64,000 nucleotides of DNA from Ilyonectria destructans (Eukaryota > Ascomycota > Sordariomycetes > Hypocreales > Nectriaceae), in the NCBI GenBank assembly GCA_020740775.1, contig JAHEWK010000002.1, positions 3,410,001-3,474,000 on the forward strand. Reading direction: 5' to 3'. The notes below the pieces were generated by a model, which saw only the letters and a program-made list of their open reading frames with translations, made no database searches and was not told the origin of the DNA. A program made the translations under genes and the position numbers. This document shows positions 11,354 to 23,420 of this stretch, one piece after another (position 1 is the first letter of the stretch; each line of letters opens with the position of its first letter).

Positions 11354-12873
11354 TTCAGGTTTCTCGGTCGATCAGGAATCCAGAGAACTCGGGGTTGGTG
11401 GAATGGCACAGCTCTTTACTTCACGTTAGTGGACTACATGCCACATATTTATGTTTTTTGTGCCATACAGACCAGCTGCCTCGCTTTGTATGTGATGTTC
11501 ATTGTCCTCCATGCCAGCAGGTTACGCTAAAGCAGGAGGTAACTGCCGTAGCAACCAGGTCGTTTGCCTGTGCGCCATCGACCCTGCACATTAACACACT
11601 GTATGACTGCAGATGTGGGAATATATGGCTTCTTGGTTCACTGCCTGGACGACCAGGTTCACATGAAGTCTTGCTTGCTTCCACCCTGAACCACGACCAA
11701 CATGTTGCCTGAAGAACAGCTTTCATTGGGGGATGATAGCATACGCTGTTGTAGTGCGCCGTAGCTCTTGTGCTGGATTGTGCTGTCATCATTAGCGATA
11801 TAAGCGAATCACGTTGTGCTCGTACTTGCGGTACTTGCGGTACTTGCGGTACTGTACTTGCGCGACTTCAACAATCCTCTACGACACCCCGAAGCCAACC
11901 CAATTCTCTCTGGAGGTGCTTCGCGATGGTGATTGATTCTTGCTCAACCCTTTGAGTGAAGGCGGTAACTACCGGCGAACACGATGTCCGCAAGTGACGC
12001 AAGTGACGCGAGAAACGCAAGTAACGATAACGCAAGTCGAAAGGCGCCGAGAACAAACAGCTAGCAGAGACCACTAGGCTAAGTTCTAGACAATCGATGT
12101 AGTGGAGAAGGATACAGTCTGTGGCGAGTCGGCGTGAATTAAGCCGGGCGAGAATGGATGACGATCGAGTGCGTCGAGCCGGAGGACTTCCCCAGGGTCG
12201 AGCACCAGTGTCTAGCGAAATGTCATTATGAAGCGATACACTCGGTCTTCTCATGCCTCGTCGTGGCCAATGTCCAGCGTCCTTGCAGTCATTCCAAGGA
12301 CGGTATTCTTTGCTTTCGGACCCAAAAAACCGCCGACATACAACGCGCCGTTCAGGTTGAAGCAATAGTTCCAAGCTGTGGTCATGTCATGAACGTGCCC
12401 TGCCACAGAGATGTCAGCTTGTCGGCATTCATCTGCCCAGAGCGGTGCGCCAAGATATCAGAGTGCGGCCGAGGAAGGAATGCAACCGGCCACGAGACAC
12501 GTGCAGTCACATCTGTGGTAAGAAATACCACCTCGGAGAGCCGTCTGCTCCCTGCCAGGCCCGTTGCAAGGTAGGTGACTCCCCCCATTCTAACTTTCTA
12601 CATCAAGACGAACTTGCAGATTGGTCCTGATGCAGCACACAGTTTCACTTAAAACTGATCTCCGTAAGGGTGTACCGCGGTGCATTTAATGCCGACGGCA
12701 TCATAGTGCGGTTCTTTTGGTGTTGTTGGAGCACGCGGTGGTGTATGGGCGATAATTTAAACTTATTACAACCAGCTCAAATACGTACTATTGATCGTCA
12801 ATCATGAATAATCGTGTCCGCTAATAATTCATTGCCCCTTTTTTGATGCAATGCATAGCTCGGTAAGAAATCC
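11354..12873. other. Intergenic, no gene seen
   Basis: About 1.5 kb. Frames on both strands are short and low in coding quality. It includes a 9-bp tandem repeat (listed separately) and, at 11985-12045, a loose array of CGCAAGT-like units. The stretch from 12640 to 12870 is AT-rich and may be the 3' region of the broken gene that follows. Confidence 0.45.
11823..11849. repeat. 9-bp tandem repeat, three copies
   Basis: Three perfect copies of TACTTGCGG, followed by a partial copy after a 4-bp break. A short microsatellite in intergenic DNA. Confidence 0.85.
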
Positions 12874-13518
12874 TTAATACGCCGAAATGTCGATGGCAAG
12901 ATTGCACCCTCCTCTCTTAAACAGGATCCAGTCGCTTTCCTTCTCAATGTTAAGACGGTCGAGTGCATTGTAATTGATCACCAACTTAGTCTCTGCCGGC
13001 AAGGGTTCATCTTCACACACATTCGACGCCCATAAAATATCTCCCCGTAAGCCCATAAGTCAAGGATGCACGGCCATCAGGTAGTCATGAACCGTAACGT
13101 ACGGGTGTTCTGAAGCTTGAACCACCAGGGGTGGCGTCTCCTTCGGCCGATCCGTGCCGCAGCATCGTACCAGCTTTTGGCCCTCATATTCCCCGTCTTC
13201 GTCCTCGTCCCCTTCGTCGACCTCTTCATACACACACCCTTCCTCGCCCGGATAGGCATGTCGGTGCCATTCGAGCCAGTCTTCTTCCCACATAGCCAGT
13301 TGATACACACTAACAGTTACAGACGACACTCGAGGCTCGGTAAGGGGCTCTTGCGAAGTCTCATGCCAGCGTGTGCCGTCTGGGGTCTGCTGTAAGATAG
13401 CAAAACGACAGCCATGGCGATATTGACTGTGGGCACAAGGGTTGAATGGGTGGATTTTGAAAGAGAGACAACAAGCTTGAACGTGTTTATTGAACGTAGC
13501 CTCGTGCCGCTTCCCCAC
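12874..13518 (-). pseudogene. Gene split by an in-frame TGA
   Basis: One minus-strand frame runs from ATG 13518 to TAA/TAG-type termination at 12874, interrupted only by TGA at 13060-13062. Upstream of the stop the text is protein-like: FNPCAHSQYRHGCRFAILQQ, an acidic DEGDEDEDGEYEG tract, then VTVHDYLMAVHP directly before the TGA. Downstream the same frame resumes as LMGLRGDILWA and continues to PLPAETKLVINYNALDRL. I recall fungal relatives with Trp at this point (AVHPWLM), so TGG to TGA is the simplest change. Coding texture is kept on both sides, so the mutation is either recent or read through. No domain is recognised; the family is a conserved fungal protein of unknown role. A UGA followed by C is a comparatively leaky context. 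Confidence 0.6.
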
Positions 13519-13624
13519 TCAGCACAACTCTGCGTCACGGCCTGGTCTATGATCAAGACGTTATTCGATCACGTACTACAACGCAATGAGGCAATCCTAG
13601 TTTAAGAGGCACACCTTTTCCTAT

Positions 13625-13909
13625 CTAGCATGTTGAGGCAGTTTGAGATGTCACGCCACTAGGATCTGGCTCACCCCAGACATCAACACCAACCTCCGAG
13701 CGCACAGGTGATCTGTCCAGGGCGAAACAGACAGGTTCGCTGTATCTAGAGGGAACAATATGGAAATGCGTATTTTATCCCAGCACTCTGGCCAATTGCG
13801 CGACCTGGCGGAGCTGGGTGAGCGCTGCTGGCTTGACCTCACCCACCCTACCATGTCGAGGTAGGCCGGGGATACACACAAACAGATCCCCTCCTATCAG
13901 CTTCCCTTG
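13625..13909 (-). pseudogene. Second gene remnant with an in-frame TAA
   Basis: Minus-strand frame from about 13909 to TAG 13625-13627. It reads KLIGGDLFVCIPGLPRHG, then LTQLRQVAQLARVLG, hits TAA at 13775-13777, and continues in the same frame as NTHFHIVPSRYSEPVCFALD to the end. Both halves have protein texture and the natural residue before NTHF would be Gln, so CAA to TAA fits. No start codon is visible; the frame begins after a TGA at about 13910 and could have had an upstream exon, perhaps within the frame at 13941-14147. It lies directly upstream of the other broken gene on the same strand, so the two may be parts of one original locus. Function unknown. Confidence 0.5.
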
Positions 13910-14300
13910 TCATTGCAAGCTGCACTGCAACACAACGCGATCACGACACGGAAATGGCATCGGGGTCGTATTCCATACCACACAAGTGAGGCCCGGAATT
14001 GCGCTTCTCTGATACCCGGTGGTTGATCAAATCAAGGCGCTCTCCCAGCCTGCATGATTCTGCACATCTGTAGGCCCCCAACAAAGCAGATGCCCAACAG
14101 TGTGCTTTGGGCATTAAAATGCCCCCTGTTGCGCTTCGAGTGTACAATGCCTCAAATAATTAACAGCAATTTCTCGCATCCTCTGCTGATTAGATGTTCG
14201 CTCATGACAGAAATCATCAAGTCCTTCTCTTGTTCGTTTTCGCCTCACCATCAACCAAACCTAGGCCACTGCCAAATTCAACAGGCAATCAACTTCCACG

Positions 14301-15662
14301 ATGAGTAGGGAACCAACCAAGACCTGCATTTTCTTCATGGATAACTCCAACATATGGATCCGGGCTCAAAAGTTCGCCGCCTCGGGCAATGGCAACATGC
14401 CCAAACTAAGAGACGGCGACTCCGACCCGCGACTCAGAATTAAGATCGATAAATTGGTCGACACGCTCCGCAAGGACCGTTTCCAAGCTCCTTCGTTTCT
14501 CTATGGGTCTGGCCCACCGTCTGATGCTTCAGTATGGGACGAGTATAGCAAACTCAACTTCCAGCCCAAGATCTACGGTCGCTTCCATGGTGCAGAGAAG
14601 GAGGTGGACACCTCTATGGCGACAGATCTGGGTTATGAGGCCGCTAAGCTCACATTCGAGGCCAAACCTTGGAACGTCAGACAGCAGAAAGCCAACACAA
14701 CGTTTATCATCACTACCGGAGACCGCGATATGCTCCCGCCTGTTAAGAAAGTGCTGGACTGCGGTATCCGAGTGGAGCTCTGGGCCTGGAAGTCAGGAGT
14801 CTCATCAGATTACTTGAAGCTACAGTCCCAGAATACGCTACTATCAGTAAGATATCTGGACTGTCTGTTCGAGGACATTTCCTTCATGAATTTCCACTCT
14901 ACCCGAAATACTGATGAATTTGACCCTGGTAAAACGATTATACTCTGCTGCTCTGATAAACTGAGAAGAGAGGATCTCGAATCTTCAATTTGCAAGCAGC
15001 TCGTTGATTTCCGCTACTTATTCTACATCACTATATCCAAGACGGAAGAGGAGATAATTGTGGAGTTTCCGGGGATCAAGAGCATCGAGGATATCATCGT
15101 CAAGGTACGAGACCTGTTTAAGGAAATATTGACGGTGCTGTCATGGCCCGAATACGCAAGTCGTCTCAATGAGAAACCACCAGCTATGCTCGAAGACAGT
15201 AATAGATATGCTTTGTTGGTGGATGAGGATGGACATGAACCTGTCGAGAGCAAAGCCAAGTCGCACAGCAGTACCGAACGTCAGGGTGGACATGGGGGGA
15301 ACGACGAGGTTCAACGTCTCAACGACGCCGACAAAAACGACGACGGGCCCTGGCAAATAGTGACTCGATCCGACCCAAGAGCAGCCCACCGTCGCAGCAC
15401 ACGCCAAACTCAGCAATGTGCCGAAGGCATCCGCTGCAAGAAACGAGGCGATTGCGGTTCCCAGCACAGCGACCAGGAGCGGAAAATGTTCCAAGAATAT
15501 CCAGATCGGGATTTCAGGTGGTGGAAAACGCGGAAGTGCCAATTCAAAAAGGATTGTAACCGCGGAAGAGAATGTGGGTATGCTCATGCAGAGGAAGAAG
15601 CATGGTGCCCAGGGTGCCGTTGTGAAGGTCACTTCCCTACAGAGTGCCCTTATAGAAGATAG
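14301..15662 (+). CDS. NYN-domain putative RNase with CCCH fingers
   Basis: Intronless 453-residue protein. Residues 8-175 form an NYN (PIN-like) domain, a metal-dependent RNase fold: strand 1 ends FFMDNSN with Asp14 and Asn17, followed by EVDTSMATDL with Asp103 and Asp109, then TTGDRDM with Asp141 and Asp143. These are the acidic positions expected to hold the metal. A linker of about 200 residues follows. The C-terminus carries zinc-binding motifs: a C-x5-C-x5-C-x3-H finger near residues 372-388, a second one at Cys413, Cys419, Cys425 and His429, and a CCHC knuckle C-x2-C-x4-H-x4-C at Cys436 to Cys449. The combination predicts an RNA-binding endoribonuclease. No signal peptide is seen, so it probably acts in cytoplasm or nucleus. 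The gene stands alone beside two broken genes. Confidence 0.85.
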   Translation: MSREPTKTCIFFMDNSNIWIRAQKFAASGNGNMPKLRDGDSDPRLRIKIDKLVDTLRKDRFQAPSFLYGSGPPSDASVWDEYSKLNFQPKIYGRFHGAEKEVDTSMATDLGYEAAKLTFEAKPWNVRQQKANTTFIITTGDRDMLPPVKKVLDCGIRVELWAWKSGVSSDYLKLQSQNTLLSVRYLDCLFEDISFMNFHSTRNTDEFDPGKTIILCCSDKLRREDLESSICKQLVDFRYLFYITISKTEEEIIVEFPGIKSIEDIIVKVRDLFKEILTVLSWPEYASRLNEKPPAMLEDSNRYALLVDEDGHEPVESKAKSHSSTERQGGHGGNDEVQRLNDADKNDDGPWQIVTRSDPRAAHRRSTRQTQQCAEGIRCKKRGDCGSQHSDQERKMFQEYPDRDFRWWKTRKCQFKKDCNRGRECGYAHAEEEAWCPGCRCEGHFPTECPYRR

Positions 15663-16310
15663 GACTTTGTGGGTAGTGCGTCAGTGATCAAAGTCGTTTA
15701 ACCGGGCTTGATCAAGGAGATCTAGGCCACGTTATATAGCCCATCTGGGCATCTTCAGCTGGCAGATCAACCTCGCAAGAAGCTAGTCTTGTCGGCGATC
15801 GGTTCAGGTTTTGGTTCCCTCTAGAAGAGGGCTTCAATTTCAGTTATTTCGTCTCTTTTGCCAAATGTCTTTGTTGACAGCTGACTTTTATTCTGGCCAT
15901 TTTGACTTCCTAAGCTGTTTTGGGCTCCTAGAGTTGCCGTGCTTGTGTTCTTCCTCTGATGAAGGAGTGGCGGAGGACAGGATCAGGCGATGGAGAAGGT
16001 CCAGATCGATTCGCTGCGAGAGCGGCAGACCCGGAAGAAAAACAGCCCAGCCATTGATGCTGAAGAGACAAAGAAGATATATCCAAGAGACCCAATTGAT
16101 GCTCGAGGCATTCCATCTCGGAGCTCAAGATATTGTAGTTCGCAGTCAGTTGTCAGTCACAGGCCCCGCCCAGTGGATCCGCCCCCCGGTCCGAAGCTTC
16201 CCACCGTCCCACCAGCGCCGACATCATCACCAGAGGCCTTGCTCACCCGACTCTACGGCCTCCCTCCGCAACCAGCTTCTCAGCCCGCCAATGCGCCGTC
16301 GCCCGTCACA
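15663..16310. other. Intergenic, SHY1 promoter side
   Basis: About 650 bases between the NYN gene and SHY1. The last 300 bases are open in the SHY1 exon 1 frame, but the mitochondrial presequence clearly starts at 16311. No repeat or gene seen. Confidence 0.5.
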
Positions 16311-17473
16311 ATGAACGCGCCCCAGAATTTGCTCCTGCGCAGCCTGCGAGCGGCCCGGCCGGTTGCCCGCTGCGCTCGCGTCGCCCGTCCCGCGCCGCCT
16401 CCGCCTCGAAGACCCTTCACCACCTCGTCCGGCCGCTGCAATAAAGACCCCGGACCACCGGCTGAAGACCCCAACTTCGTGTCCATCCTCGAGACTCCTC
16501 CGCAGATCGTCCGCGCCGGCAAGCGCCATGGCCCCGGGCTCATCATCCTCGGTATACCTCTCTCTCTTTCTCCTCTCCGTCGGACCACTTCAGCTAACCG
16601 CACCCTCGCACCGCAGCCATCATCCCCATCACCGCCTTCATCCTCGGCTCATGGCAGGTCCAGCGCCTGGGCTGGAAGTCGGAGCTGATCGCCAAGTTCG
16701 AGGACCGCCTCGTGCGCGACCCGCTGCCGCTGCCGCCGACCATCGACCCGGACGTCATCAAGGACTTCGACTTCCGCCGCGTCTACGCAACCGGCCACTT
16801 CCGCCACGACCAGGAGATGCTCGTCGGCCCGCGCATGCGCGACGGCACCGACGGCTTCATGGTCGTCACGCCGCTCGAGCGCAAGGGCGGCTCCACGATT
16901 CTCGTCAACCGGGGCTGGATCGACAAGAAGCACCGGAATCGCCGCACGCGACCTGACGGTCTGCCCACCGGCGAAGTCACTGTCGAGGGGCTGCTGCGTG
17001 AGCCTTGGAAGAAGAACATGTTTACTCCTGAAAACAGGCCCGAGAGGGGCGACTTCTTTTTCCCCGACGTCAAGCAGATGGCTGAGCTAACGGGCAGCCA
17101 GCCTGTCTGGGTCGAGGCAACTATGGGTATGTCTATGGACGCTGCCCTCGATTTATGAGGCTATTGGTCCGTTTGTGTCCATCGTCGCTAACGGATAGCA
17201 GAACCGGAGTTCATGCGGATGGTCGACTATGAGGCACGCGGTATTCCCTACGGGCGAGCCGCTGAGGTGAACCTCCGCAACAACCACGCCCAGTACATCT
17301 TCACGTGGTATGTTGATATCCTCCTTCACCCCTATCCCCGTCCTCATCCACGACTCTAACTGAGCTCTCTTAGGTATGGCCTATGTGCGGCCACCTCTAT
17401 CATGTTGTTCATGGTGGTCAAGAAACCCTCATCAGACATCGCACGTCGTGTAGCCCGCTCCAAGGGCTTCTAG
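16311..17473 (+). CDS. SHY1: SURF1/Shy1, cytochrome c oxidase assembly factor
   Basis: Four exons: 16311-16551, 16617-17126, 17202-17307 and 17374-17473, with three introns carrying GTATAC or GTATGT donors, giving 318 residues. The N-terminus is an Arg/Ala-rich mitochondrial presequence (LRAARPVARCARVARPAP). The first membrane helix spans the first intron (GLIILGAIIPITAFILGSW), followed by the SURF1 signature WQVQRLGWK. The middle holds the conserved FRRVYATGHF, MLVGPR and TILVNRGWI blocks. The C-terminal helix begins with the hallmark WYGL at the exon 3/4 join and ends in VVKKP. Length and two-helix layout match the family. The protein sits in the mitochondrial inner membrane and helps insert heme a into Cox1. 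It is convergent with CENP-T, 38 bases between stop codons. Confidence 0.95.
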
Positions 17474-17511
17474 GCTGAAAACAACCACCCCATTCATATC
17501 CATGTAAAAAC

Positions 17512-19184
17512 TCATGTAACCTCTGTAACTTCCTCTTCGTCGTCTTCCCGTGCCCGCTTAGCACGACGCTGCTTGGTGGGTTGCGGAACGGGCATCCTCA
17601 ACTCCTGGAGCAGTTCTCGTGGAAGGTGTCTCTGCGCCAAGGAGAATATGGTAGACCGGGACCCGATCTGGCGTTGCCTGTACGATATTTAGCATTTAGA
17701 CCAACAAAACAAGGAGCTGATACCCGTTACATACCTCTTCATTAGTGTCACAACGTCACTCTCCTCGATGGTCTTGCGCTTGGCGTGGTCAGCATAGGCG
17801 CCGAGGTCGTCTCCCAACTGCTCAAAGAACCACTCGGATGCCTGCGCGAGAGCATCGAGTGTGTCTGCAGAAACCCGCTGATTGCTAAGTCCCGACGATT
17901 GCAGCGCGGTTTGTGCGACCCTTTTGACAAAGGATGTAGGCAGCGCTGGATACTCGATGCCGTGTCTCGATATCCGCTTCTTGTTTCTCCTGGCCTTCCG
18001 CGTTGCTTTTGCTCTGGCAGTATCCGGTTCCACTCTGGAAGGTTCTGGTTCCACTCTGGTAGGCTCATCTTCTATGATTGAGCTGTGGTCATCAATACCT
18101 CCTGCATCAAAGTCGAAGCCTTCTGTGTCGAAACCGGGTCCTCCATTGTCCGAGTCCGAGTCAGCAAGCGCAACGTCTCCCATTGCCTCCTGCTGTGCGT
18201 CAGCCCCCATGGCCTCGGCAACGGAGCGGTCGACTATGGGCGATGTCTGGGGCATGTCTGCATCCGGCTCTGACATGAGGAATGTAGTTTGGTCACCAAC
18301 CCCATCGGGAATCTCGAGGTTGAAGTCGTTGTCGAGGGCCATGGTCAGTGGCCGTGTTTGGTCAGCTTCGATTCTGCGATTAATTAGAATTTGTGCTCTT
18401 CTTCATTTGGCAGAACAGCTCCTTACCTCTCGAGGGCCGAATCATCGTCGCTAGCATGGACTTGGAGATCGAGGTCGTCCAACAGTCCAGGGAAGAAGTC
18501 AGACACCTGGCCAACCTCGTTCGTAAGATCATTGAAGGCATCGCTGACCCGTACGCTTCCAAAGCTACTCCGTGACAATCTAGATTGGTCGTTGGCAAAA
18601 CGTCGAGGCAGCTCGACTGACCCAACCGTAAAGTTTTCATCCTCAACTACTGAAAGGCGGGGCGGCCGCAGGTCTTCGTCCGAGCCGTCCTCGTCATCCA
18701 CATCAATAGGCAACGTGAGCTCCGGTGGATCAATTGGCAAGTCGTCGTCAGTGTCATAGTCCAGGTCGTCACCCTCGTCCTCCTCCCGTATGGGGGCGAC
18801 ATTGGACTTCTCATCTGGTGAAGAGGAGGACGAGGCGGCGGGCTGGGTGGACCGCGGGATAACCCTACTAAGCTGGCGCAACAGATCCAAGGGCGACTCG
18901 CGCTGCTGCATCAAGCTGCGGCGGCGGTTCTTGCCAGGCGTGAACATGGCAGTGCGACGCTGGTTCAGCGCGCGGCGAGCGGCTTTGGCATGCGGCGTGG
19001 GCGCATTGTTCCGTTGGCTGGCGGAGCCCGGCGTGGCGCGGCGGATCGAGTTGCGCAGGTCTCGCGGGGCGCTGCGGTCGAGGGGCGTGTGGACGGCGCG
19101 GCGGGCGGAGAGCGGGTCGCCATTGCCGACACGTCGACTAGGGGTTCGCGACGGGGTTTTGGCGGTGGGAGTGAGGTTGTCCAT
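17512..19184 (-). CDS. Centromere protein CENP-T, histone-fold
   Basis: Three exons on the minus strand: 19184-18427, 18373-17735 and 17677-17512, giving 520 residues. Introns have GTAAGG and GTATGT donors, and both joins keep frame. The N-terminal half is disordered, with Thr-Pro and Ser-Arg sites (TAKTPSRTPSRRVG, TPLDRSAP), and contains conserved basic and acidic blocks; in this family phosphorylated N-terminal motifs recruit the Ndc80 complex. The C-terminus from about residue 394 (YPALPTSFVKRVAQTAL) to 495 is a histone-fold domain with the CENP-T-type helices ASEWFFEQLGDDLGAYADHA and TIEESDVVTLMKR. A basic tail follows. CENP-T pairs with CENP-W and links centromeric DNA to the outer kinetochore. 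ATG 19184 is preferred over 19229 because the proline-directed repeats begin there. Confidence 0.88.
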
Positions 19185-22100
19185 GGCGGCGGTGGTGATG
19201 AGGCTGAGCGGGAGGAATCGCGGCCTCAACCGCTCGGGGGCTTGATTCGCGAGCAGGCGGGGAGGATTGGGGGCGGTGATCGGACGGCAATGAAACGGCA
19301 GGCGCGGGGGTCGCTTAGATTGGAGGTCGGAGAATTAGGAGTGAAACTTTCGATCTGTCTGGCAGCGGCTGCGACGGATGTTGTTGTGGTGGTGGTTGTG
19401 CGATGTCATGTAAGTTGGAGACGTGCAAAGTGGGAACGCGACAAGCTCGCCCCCCAAAAGACGCGACACATCCGGCTGTGGGTGGTACAGTGGTGCTACC
19501 AGGGGAGGTGGAGGAGTGGTGGGGGTGCACGGTCCCACACCCAGACAGAGCTGCCTCCGCAAATGGAACCGCAAACACCAAAGAATGAGACGTGATGAGA
19601 CGATTATTGTCCGTCGTAAGACTTGGGTGAAATCATTGGAACACTACGTTACATTGGGTTGTTTCTTTTCTGTCTGATCTTGCCTCGGGTGCTTTCCGGG
19701 CTTACAAACCAATGGTAGCTGATGCACAGTCCATCTGTTGACTTGCGTTGTGCATGTCTGGTAGAGTTGCGTTTGACAGAGAGGCTGACAGAGACTCAGA
19801 GAGTGGGGAAAACTTGGTCAAGCCAGGTGTTCTAAATACACAAGATATTATAATGCTGTTCGAAATCCTTCTCTCCTTGTTAATCTAGCATGACAGCACA
19901 CGGCACGGCCCGTTCATCTCTCTGTGCTCGACGCCATCATCACCGATTCACCATCGCCGCAGTGCGTGCGCAAAGGTGGTGGTGGCCGGGGTGTCCCGTG
20001 CGGCATCCTGATACAAGAGGTTCAGGTTCAGGACGGATGTGGTTCGCCCGATAGCAGAACCGTGATAAACTGCGGGATAGGCCGCGTGTCACATCTTGCG
20101 CAAAGAAAGCCAATTGCTAGATGTTCCTGTCGTTCCGTCGCTAGGCTGGATGGAACTTTGAATGGAACCTTGGGTGGAAGGCTCAAGTCATCCCCCTCCG
20201 TCCTAATGACATTGCTCCCGTCGCCCAACCGGGGGTTTTAATGGCATTACATCATTGCCAAATGAGGGCCTGCGCACCAGCCATTGATGGCATGGATTAG
20301 GCACTTTGGTTAATTAATTAGCATTCTACTCCCCACGGATACACCAGCCTCCGGTACATGAGTAGCGTATGCCCTGCCGGCTCCGTTATCTCGTGGCCAG
20401 CCCTGTAGCGCATTGGTCGTGATCAAGTGATTGATCATGCCGGACAAGCCCAGAGATAAAGACCGCCGCCTCAGAGTCTCAGACACTCAGACACCAGCCA
20501 ACCCCGTTGTGCTGCCGGCCGTGAGGATCGCCTAGCACTCAGTCCGTGCCATTCCCAGCCCATAGAAGGCCGGTAGTGTAGTCCGTCATCATTGGCAGTC
20601 CAGATACGTAGTGCAGTCCTTCGTCATCCCCAGTCCATAGAAGGCCAGTACCCAACATCCAGAGGCATAAGCGCCGACAATTCGGTTGCAGGTGCGCGAC
20701 AGGGACGAATCCAGCCATGACGGCTTGGAGCTCCCCAGGGTCCCCCGCCAATAGCAGCGTGCCCTGAAGCGATATGCGGCGGTGCCCTGAAGCAGCAGCC
20801 CTGTCCGATTCGCAGCAGGCGCTCGCCCTCTTAGGGCCCTGGGTTCATCACCTCCCATTCAGCCACCTGCCGCAGTAGGGCGGTTGTCCCCTGTAGCGTG
20901 CAAACCGCCGCCTGTATTCGGACATTGCTTCCCATTGTGCCGTGTGCCTTCTCCAGCCCCTCGTTGCGCCACCATTCGCCCTACCGGCCGCGGCCTGAGC
21001 ACCTACAGCATTGTACTGGCCACCTGCGAGCAGCTGCCGCCGTTTCTGTGAGCAGCCCCTCTTTTTCTGTGCGCGCCTCCTCCACCACCTCAATGCGGAA
21101 TCCACCATCCAACAATCCAATACCGAGCGTCAAGTGGTCTATTGACCTGTCAGCCATTCCATTGTCGTTCCATTCATCAAGCCCATTGCGCAGTCGCCGC
21201 CTACTGTTGGCTGCCATCCAAATCGAGCTATCCCTGCCTATTGTCCGATCCGGCAGCCTTTGACAGCATCCCATCGTCGTGGGTTAAAAATACCACAGCT
21301 TTTTGGCCTCGCGACCGTCGACACTATTTCCTCCTTCGTACCAACTACACCTCTCTGTCCCCGCCACTGATCCACTCCCGGCCACCTCGCGGCAGGGCGA
21401 GACCAGGTCCTCACCTCACACCACTCTCACTCACCATTCACCATTCACCACTCACCACTTGCGTCGCCGTCGACTGGTGGTAGCTCTCTCGACTCCACGG
21501 CGGCTCCACCATCCCCGAAAGCCAACCCACTTCCTGCTTGAACCTCTGCCACTGCTGCGCTTCTCATCATCATCATCATTGTCATTCTTCTCCTCTTCCC
21601 CATCTTTCCAACTCCATCCCTTCCTGTCGCAGCCTCGCCCTCCGACGGGTTCATCCGCCCTCACCTCTCCCGCACGATCCTCTTCCGGCCTGCGCTCTCT
21701 TCGGCCTGCTCCGAATCGTGTTCCAGCCGCCGCAGCTGAGCTTCCTCAACCAGCCAACGATACCAGCGATACAGTGAGTCCCCGCCCCCCCTCCGGTCAG
21801 AGCCCGTGGCATCCCCACTTTCCAGGCGCCGAGCCAAAGCCCCCCCTGGTCGCATCCAGAAGCTCCAACACCCAGCAGCCCATCCCCTGTCCCCTTGTCC
21901 ATAGCCCCGAGCTCAGAGGCTAGAAGGCTAGGAGGAGGCGAGGAGGCTAGCAGTGGTGGCACTGGATTGACTGGGTTGACTGGTACGCAATCCTGCAATC
22001 CTGGTGGATGCGCGGCGTCTGGGTGGTCCACGGTCCCTCTGGTACTGTCCCATCACGTCCCCCCCCTACCAGCGTCCAGTGTCCCAGCGAGAGCGAGCGA

Positions 22101-22470
22101 CCCAGCAGGCGGCCAGTGGATCACTCCGATCGTTGAACCTCCTCCTGTGGCCTCACCTCCTGCGGCACAAAACGCGTGAACCACGACTCGGCTGTGTCAA
22201 CTCCTCTCTGACCTTTATGCAGCCTTGAAACCCGCCCAGCGACTCCGACTCCGACTTGACTCTCCTGCCTGTGTCGCTTCGCCCAGCTTCGACCATTCTG
22301 AACCCGACCCTCCAACCGAGCCCATTCGTCGTGCCCCCTCCCTTCGGGATACATCAGAGACACGACACCTAGACCACGTTACCGGCAAACTACGTTCCCG
22401 ACTTCGACCTCCCGACATAATCATTTCCCATCATCCCATCATCCGACCCTCAACATAACTTTTCGCAACA
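19185..22470. other. Intergenic, long leader region of Rac
   Basis: About 3.3 kb without a supported gene. From roughly 21290 to 22470 the plus strand is strongly C/T-rich with long CCACC and TCCTC runs, which looks like promoter plus 5' leader of the Rac gene. Frames here (for example 21303-21923) are low-complexity Pro/Ser products of that bias. 19600-20400 is ordinary spacer. Confidence 0.5.

Positions 22471-23420
<950 letters not shown>

Noticed and set aside
13060..13062. UGA as a selenocysteine codon
   Set aside because: Filamentous ascomycetes are not known to use selenocysteine, and the relatives I recall have Trp there.
21303..21923. 206-codon Pro/Ser frame upstream of Rac
   Set aside because: Low-complexity translation of a CT-rich leader; all frames there are long for the same reason.
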